From Ahrensia sp. (GTDB lineage Bacteria; Pseudomonadota; Alphaproteobacteria; Rhizobiales; Rhizobiaceae): 64,000 bases of DNA. A program made the position numbers and the translations under genes. Shown here piece by piece: positions 60,864 through 64,000 of this stretch. The notes beneath the pieces are model-generated. The model was given only the letters and a program-made list of their open reading frames with translations, made no database searches and was not told the origin of the DNA. Location: the NCBI GenBank assembly GCA_028817895.1, contig JAPPOQ010000033.1, forward strand, positions 124,001 through 188,000, written 5' to 3'. Numbering within the stretch: the first letter of the stretch is position 1; each line of letters opens with the position of its first letter.

Positions 60864-60900
60864 CCACTGGTCTGAACCGACAATTCGAAGGGCGAACGCC

Positions 60901-61551
60901 ATGCGCATATTGGTGGTCGAGGACGATGCTGAGTTGAATCGCCAATTGTGCGATGCACTGGTCGCCGCCGGCTATGCCGTCGACTCGTCGAAGGAGGGGG
61001 AGGACGCCCACTTTCTGGGCGAGGCAGAACCCTATGATGCCATCATTTTGGACATCGGTCTGCCCGGAATGGACGGCATTACCATCGTCGAAAAATGGCG
61101 CGCCGACGGTCACAACATGCCGGTGCTCATGCTCACCGCACGCGACCGATGGAGCGATAAAGTGTCCGGCATCGATGCGGGTGCTGATGACTATGTCGCC
61201 AAACCGTTCCATATGGAGGAGGTGCTGGCCCGGTTGCGCGCGCTCATCCGGCGTTCGGCGGGCCATGCCAGTTCTGAGATCACAGTTGGCCCTGTCACCC
61301 TCGATACGCGCCAGTCACGTGTCACCATGGATGGCGAGGCGGTGAAACTGACATCGCATGAACTGCGTCTTCTGTCCTATCTTTTTCATCATCATGGCGA
61401 AGTGGTTTCGCGCAGCGACCTGATCCAGCATCTCTACGACCAGGACTTTGACCGCGACAGCAATACGATTGAAGTGTTTGTGGGCCGTTTGCGCAAAAAG
61501 CTCTATCCTGAAGTGATCGAAACGGTGCGAGGCCTCGGCTACCGCGCCTGA
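60901..61551 (+). CDS. feuP: OmpR-family response regulator (FeuP-like)
   Basis: This 216-residue regulator has a receiver (VVEDDAELN, phosphoacceptor Asp in ILDIGLPG, Lys in VAKPFHMEE). A winged-helix DNA-binding domain follows (TSHELRLLSYLFHHHGEVVSRSDL, EVFVGRLRKKL, VRGLGYRA). The start at 60901 matches the family. It lies between feuN and feuQ. In Sinorhizobium this system controls cyclic glucan export and osmoadaptation. Confidence 0.9.
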   Translation: MRILVVEDDAELNRQLCDALVAAGYAVDSSKEGEDAHFLGEAEPYDAIILDIGLPGMDGITIVEKWRADGHNMPVLMLTARDRWSDKVSGIDAGADDYVAKPFHMEEVLARLRALIRRSAGHASSEITVGPVTLDTRQSRVTMDGEAVKLTSHELRLLSYLFHHHGEVVSRSDLIQHLYDQDFDRDSNTIEVFVGRLRKKLYPEVIETVRGLGYRA

Positions 61552-61562
61552 ACCGTACCGCC

Positions 61563-62939
61563 ATGACACTGCCCCGATCATTGTCCGTACGTTTGATGCT
61601 GGCGACAACGCTGTGGAGTGTGTTCGCTCTGGTTGTCACCGGCGTGCTGATGTCGAACTTCTTTCGTGCTCGCGCCGAAAACGATTTCAAGGAGTTGCTA
61701 CTGGCGCACACCTACAATTTGATGGGCGCGGTGGAGACGGACGCGTCCGGCAATCTGCGATCCGCGCCCAATCTTGGCGATCCGCGCTTTCTGGAACCGT
61801 CTTCGGGCTGGTATTGGGCAGTTTCAACCGCCAACAGACCTGAGCAAGTGCTGCTTTCCTCTCCGTCTCTGGTGCGCGAAACACTGCAAGTGCCATCGCA
61901 AGATGAAGTCGCATTCGATGATGTATTTCGTCGCTCCTACAGCCTCAGAGACTCAGCCGGAATGACGGTACAGCGGCTCGAAGCGCAGCTGTTCTTCGGT
62001 GAAGGCGACGATCTTTATCAGGTTACGATGTCCGGCAACCGCTCGGAGCTGGAGCAGGGCATTGCCACCTTCAATGCGTATCTGTTCGGTTTTCTCGGGC
62101 TGTTTGGTATCGGGACCATCTCTGTGACCCTGTTGATCATGAGACTGGGCTTTCGACCTCTCAACGAAGCAACCAAGGCGTTGATTGCGGTTCGTCATGG
62201 CGAGGCGGAACGTGTCCAGGGGCATTTCCCGCGTGAGATTGAACCATTCGTGCGCGCAACTAACGATCTGATTGACGCCAACAGAAGCGTTCTTGAGCGG
62301 GCACGGACACAAGTCGGCAATCTCGCACATGCGCTCAAGACACCGCTGGCAGTGATCATGAACGAGACGGGATTTCACAAACGCGCCTCGGAGGTGCGCA
62401 TCGCAGAGCAGGCCAAAGAGATGCGATCCCAGATCGCGACCTATCTTTCGCGGGCACAGGCCTCTGCCCAGCGTCGCACGATCACCGCGCGCACTCTTGT
62501 AGACCCCGTCGCCTCAAAACTTGTCTCCACACTGTCAAAAATTTTTCCCAAGATTGATTTTGACTCCGACCAGTTAGATGACCAACTCGTCTTTCGGGGC
62601 GAAAAACAGGATCTGGAAGAGATCATCGGCAACTTGCTTGAAAATGCTGCGATCCATGCAAGATCCCGAGTGAAGATCAGCACCGCTGCGGTCGATAGTG
62701 ACCAGGGTGAGTTGCGCATAACCATCGAAGATGACGGGCCCGGTATTGATAAAGATCAGCGCGAGGCGGTGCTTGAGCGAGGTGTGCGGTTGGATCAGAA
62801 GAAGCCGGGCTCCGGTCTTGGCTTGTCGATTGTCAACGACACGGTTGGTGATTATGGCGGCAGACTTGCACTTGACCAAAGCGCGTTGGGCGGCGTGAGG
62901 GCGACGGTCTATCTGCCAAGAAGGGTTGCAGCATCATGA
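61563..62939 (+). CDS. feuQ: Sensor histidine kinase (FeuQ-like)
   Basis: This 458-residue kinase has two membrane helices (LMLATTLWSVFALVVTGVLM and FLGLFGIGTISVTLLIM) around a periplasmic domain of about 130 residues, then a HAMP region. The HisKA box has His in LAHALKTPLAVI, and the HATPase has LLENAAIHA and DDGPGID with GSGLGLSIV. The periplasmic domain is where FeuN would act. It overlaps the following lipoprotein gene by ATGA. Confidence 0.88.
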   Translation: MTLPRSLSVRLMLATTLWSVFALVVTGVLMSNFFRARAENDFKELLLAHTYNLMGAVETDASGNLRSAPNLGDPRFLEPSSGWYWAVSTANRPEQVLLSSPSLVRETLQVPSQDEVAFDDVFRRSYSLRDSAGMTVQRLEAQLFFGEGDDLYQVTMSGNRSELEQGIATFNAYLFGFLGLFGIGTISVTLLIMRLGFRPLNEATKALIAVRHGEAERVQGHFPREIEPFVRATNDLIDANRSVLERARTQVGNLAHALKTPLAVIMNETGFHKRASEVRIAEQAKEMRSQIATYLSRAQASAQRRTITARTLVDPVASKLVSTLSKIFPKIDFDSDQLDDQLVFRGEKQDLEEIIGNLLENAAIHARSRVKISTAAVDSDQGELRITIEDDGPGIDKDQREAVLERGVRLDQKKPGSGLGLSIVNDTVGDYGGRLALDQSALGGVRATVYLPRRVAAS

Positions 62940-63385
62940 TCACCTTCATCACGATAGCTGGCGCTCTTGAAAAGCGTTGCGCTCGCGGGGGTAGGGTTGC
63001 CAGCGTTTTCGCGTCCGTGGCATTGTTCCTGTCAGGATGCTCCGCTTTGTTGAACGATGATCGAAGTTCGTCTTCGATTACGCCGTCGCAGGCGCTGATA
63101 CTGGAGGTGATGCCTGACTTTGACAAAGAGCTGTCGCGCGCTGGGCGAGGCAGCCTCGCTGCGGCGGAGCGTCGCGCTTTGAATGTTGGGCGTGCCGGTC
63201 AAGCCATCGAATGGCAACAATCGCGTGGCGACGCGCGGGGTTCGGTGACTGCATTTCAGCATTTTCGTGTTGGAGAAGCCAATTGCCGACAGTTTCGCCA
63301 CGATTTGGCGATAGGCGGAAAACAACGGTCGGCCAGTGGCACGGCCTGCAAGCGTCAAAATGACGTTTGGAGGATTGTTCGCTAA
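62936..63385 (+). CDS. Outer-membrane lipoprotein, RT0821/Lpp0805-like
   Basis: This 149-residue protein has a lipobox (LFLSGCSALL, lipid Cys about residue 35) after a hydrophobic segment. Its mature C-terminal part has the surface-antigen-like pattern NVGRAGQAIEWQQSRGDARGSVTAFQHF followed by CRQFRHDL and SGTACKRQNDVWRIV. It is related to RT0821/Lpp0805 surface antigens. The function is unknown. It is coupled to the kinase gene. Confidence 0.78.
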   Translation: MITFITIAGALEKRCARGGRVASVFASVALFLSGCSALLNDDRSSSSITPSQALILEVMPDFDKELSRAGRGSLAAAERRALNVGRAGQAIEWQQSRGDARGSVTAFQHFRVGEANCRQFRHDLAIGGKQRSASGTACKRQNDVWRIVR

Positions 63386-63488
63386 TTAGTTGTGATATGC
63401 GGTCATTCGCTTCAACATTCACCCTTTCCTGCGCTTTTCAAGCTTGTGATCGGACCTTGGTTGGCTAAATAAACGGCATGGTGACGAC

Positions 63489-64000
63489 ATGGTGATGTGG
63501 GCAATTATTGGCTTGATGATTGCGGCGGCCGTTCTATGCGTGCTCATCCCTTTGTCGCGCAAACCGTCGATGGGCGAAACCAACGAACGCGCAGCAGTCT
63601 ATGAAGAGCAGTATCGCGCGCTGGAAGGCGAGGAGATCGCAGACCCTACCGAACGCGCGCGCATCGGGCGCCATCTCCTTTCCGAGATCGATGGAACGGG
63701 CGAGCGCTCACGCGCCACAAGTCGAAAGGCGGTCATAGCCGCCAGCATTGGCTCGCTGGTGTTCCTTCCCGGCTTCACCCTTGCAATATATGCGGTTCAA
63801 GGTTCGCCGGGCTTTGAAGCACGCATGGCTGATGCGGCCAAGGTTCCGCTGGAACAGCAGAGCATTGAGAGCCTGGTCGCCCGAGCGGAGGCAGAGCTTG
63901 CAAAGAACCCAGACGACATTCAGGGATGGTCGGTTCTGGCAGATGTCTATCGTCGAACGGGCCAGGAAGAGAAACTTGTAAGAGCCTGGCGCAATATCAT
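63489..64000 (+). CDS. ccmI: Cytochrome c biogenesis protein CcmI (3' cut by window)
   Basis: The frame from ATG 63489 stays open to the window end (170 residues seen). It starts with a membrane helix (MVMWAIIGLMIAAAVLCVLIPLSR) and a second helix (ASIGSLVFLPGFTLAIYAV). The heme-ligation chaperone CcmI/CycH is typical here: YEEQYRALEGEEI, then a TPR-like segment (ESLVARAEAELAKNPDDIQGWSVLADVYRRTGQ). The feuPQ-ccmI order is known from rhizobia. It holds apocytochrome c for heme attachment, which suits the cytochromes in this window. Confidence 0.93.
   Translation, partial: MVMWAIIGLMIAAAVLCVLIPLSRKPSMGETNERAAVYEEQYRALEGEEIADPTERARIGRHLLSEIDGTGERSRATSRKAVIAASIGSLVFLPGFTLAIYAVQGSPGFEARMADAAKVPLEQQSIESLVARAEAELAKNPDDIQGWSVLADVYRRTGQEEKLVRAWRNI

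Noticed and set aside
63520-63981. Two short plus-strand frames near the window end
   Set aside because: They are out-of-frame shadows of ccmI, whose true frame is open from 63489 to the end.
1-64000. CRISPR arrays, insertion sequences, rRNA genes
   Set aside because: No regular repeat-spacer pattern, no transposase motif and no rRNA-like segment was seen on reading both strands.

Overview
The window looks like a chromosomal segment of an alphaproteobacterium of the order Hyphomicrobiales (Rhizobiales). The evidence is a MucR/Ros regulator, a DivJ-like kinase, a FeuN-FeuP-FeuQ-type locus placed just before ccmI, a TIGR03808-type Tat protein, DUF6456, DUF1491 and DUF2336 proteins, and a complete gene-transfer-agent (GTA) structural cluster. 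Protein sequence alone does not fix the genus. No insertion sequence, integrase, CRISPR array or rRNA was seen. One tRNA, tRNA-Gln(TTG), lies at 12167-12241.

Layout. Positions 1-3.4 kb hold a light-sensing operon: a biliverdin-producing heme oxygenase (cut by the window edge), a bacteriophytochrome HWE kinase with a fused receiver, and a stand-alone receiver. Positions 3.5-12 kb hold an MBL-fold hydrolase and a purine-catabolism set (puuE, xdhA, xdhB, uraD), interrupted by a histidine kinase between two single-domain receivers. Positions 12-26 kb are mixed housekeeping and stress genes: GAPDH, a thiolase, a beta-helix Tat protein, a DUF853 ATPase, a HAD hydrolase, a branched-chain aminotransferase, superoxide dismutase, two cytochromes c, a ParD-like/zeta pair, an S9 peptidase and MsrB. 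Positions 26.4-34.2 kb hold a tightly packed ten-gene antiporter operon on the minus strand. Its order (E-F-G-DUF4040-B-C-D) matches the Mrp-like half of membrane-bound hydrogenases, followed by two more antiporter subunits and a small membrane protein. Positions 34.5-41.5 kb are regulatory and cell-cycle flavoured: MucR, a DnaA-domain-like HTH protein, DUF6456, SufE, a DivJ-like kinase, a peptidoglycan-binding protein, DUF1491 and DUF2336. Positions 41.5-45.5 kb hold a DUF1214/DUF1254 pair, a class A penicillin-binding protein and a YcgN-type protein.

Positions 45.5-60.5 kb are a GTA head and tail operon. It runs from a g1 candidate through terminase, portal, DUF6107, protease, capsid, connectors, tail tube, chaperones, a short tape measure, g12-g15, and ends with a holin-like two-helix protein. 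It has no integrase, repressor or replication genes, which separates it from a prophage. Positions 60.6-63.4 kb hold a FeuN-like periplasmic protein, FeuP, FeuQ and a lipoprotein. ccmI begins at 63489 and leaves the window.

Regulatory signals read directly from the DNA include three matches to the EcfG general-stress promoter (GGAAC-N16/17-CGTT). They lie before a receiver gene, before sodB and before a cytochrome c gene. Two CtrA-like boxes (TTAG-N7-TTAA) lie before the DivJ-like kinase and between DUF2336 and a small gene. A promoter followed by a terminator sits in the GTA leader, and a second terminator-like hairpin follows the capsid gene. Start codons were often moved inward from the longest reading frame to fit family length, ribosome sites or ATGA/GTGA overlaps. 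The exact start remains uncertain wherever this is stated.
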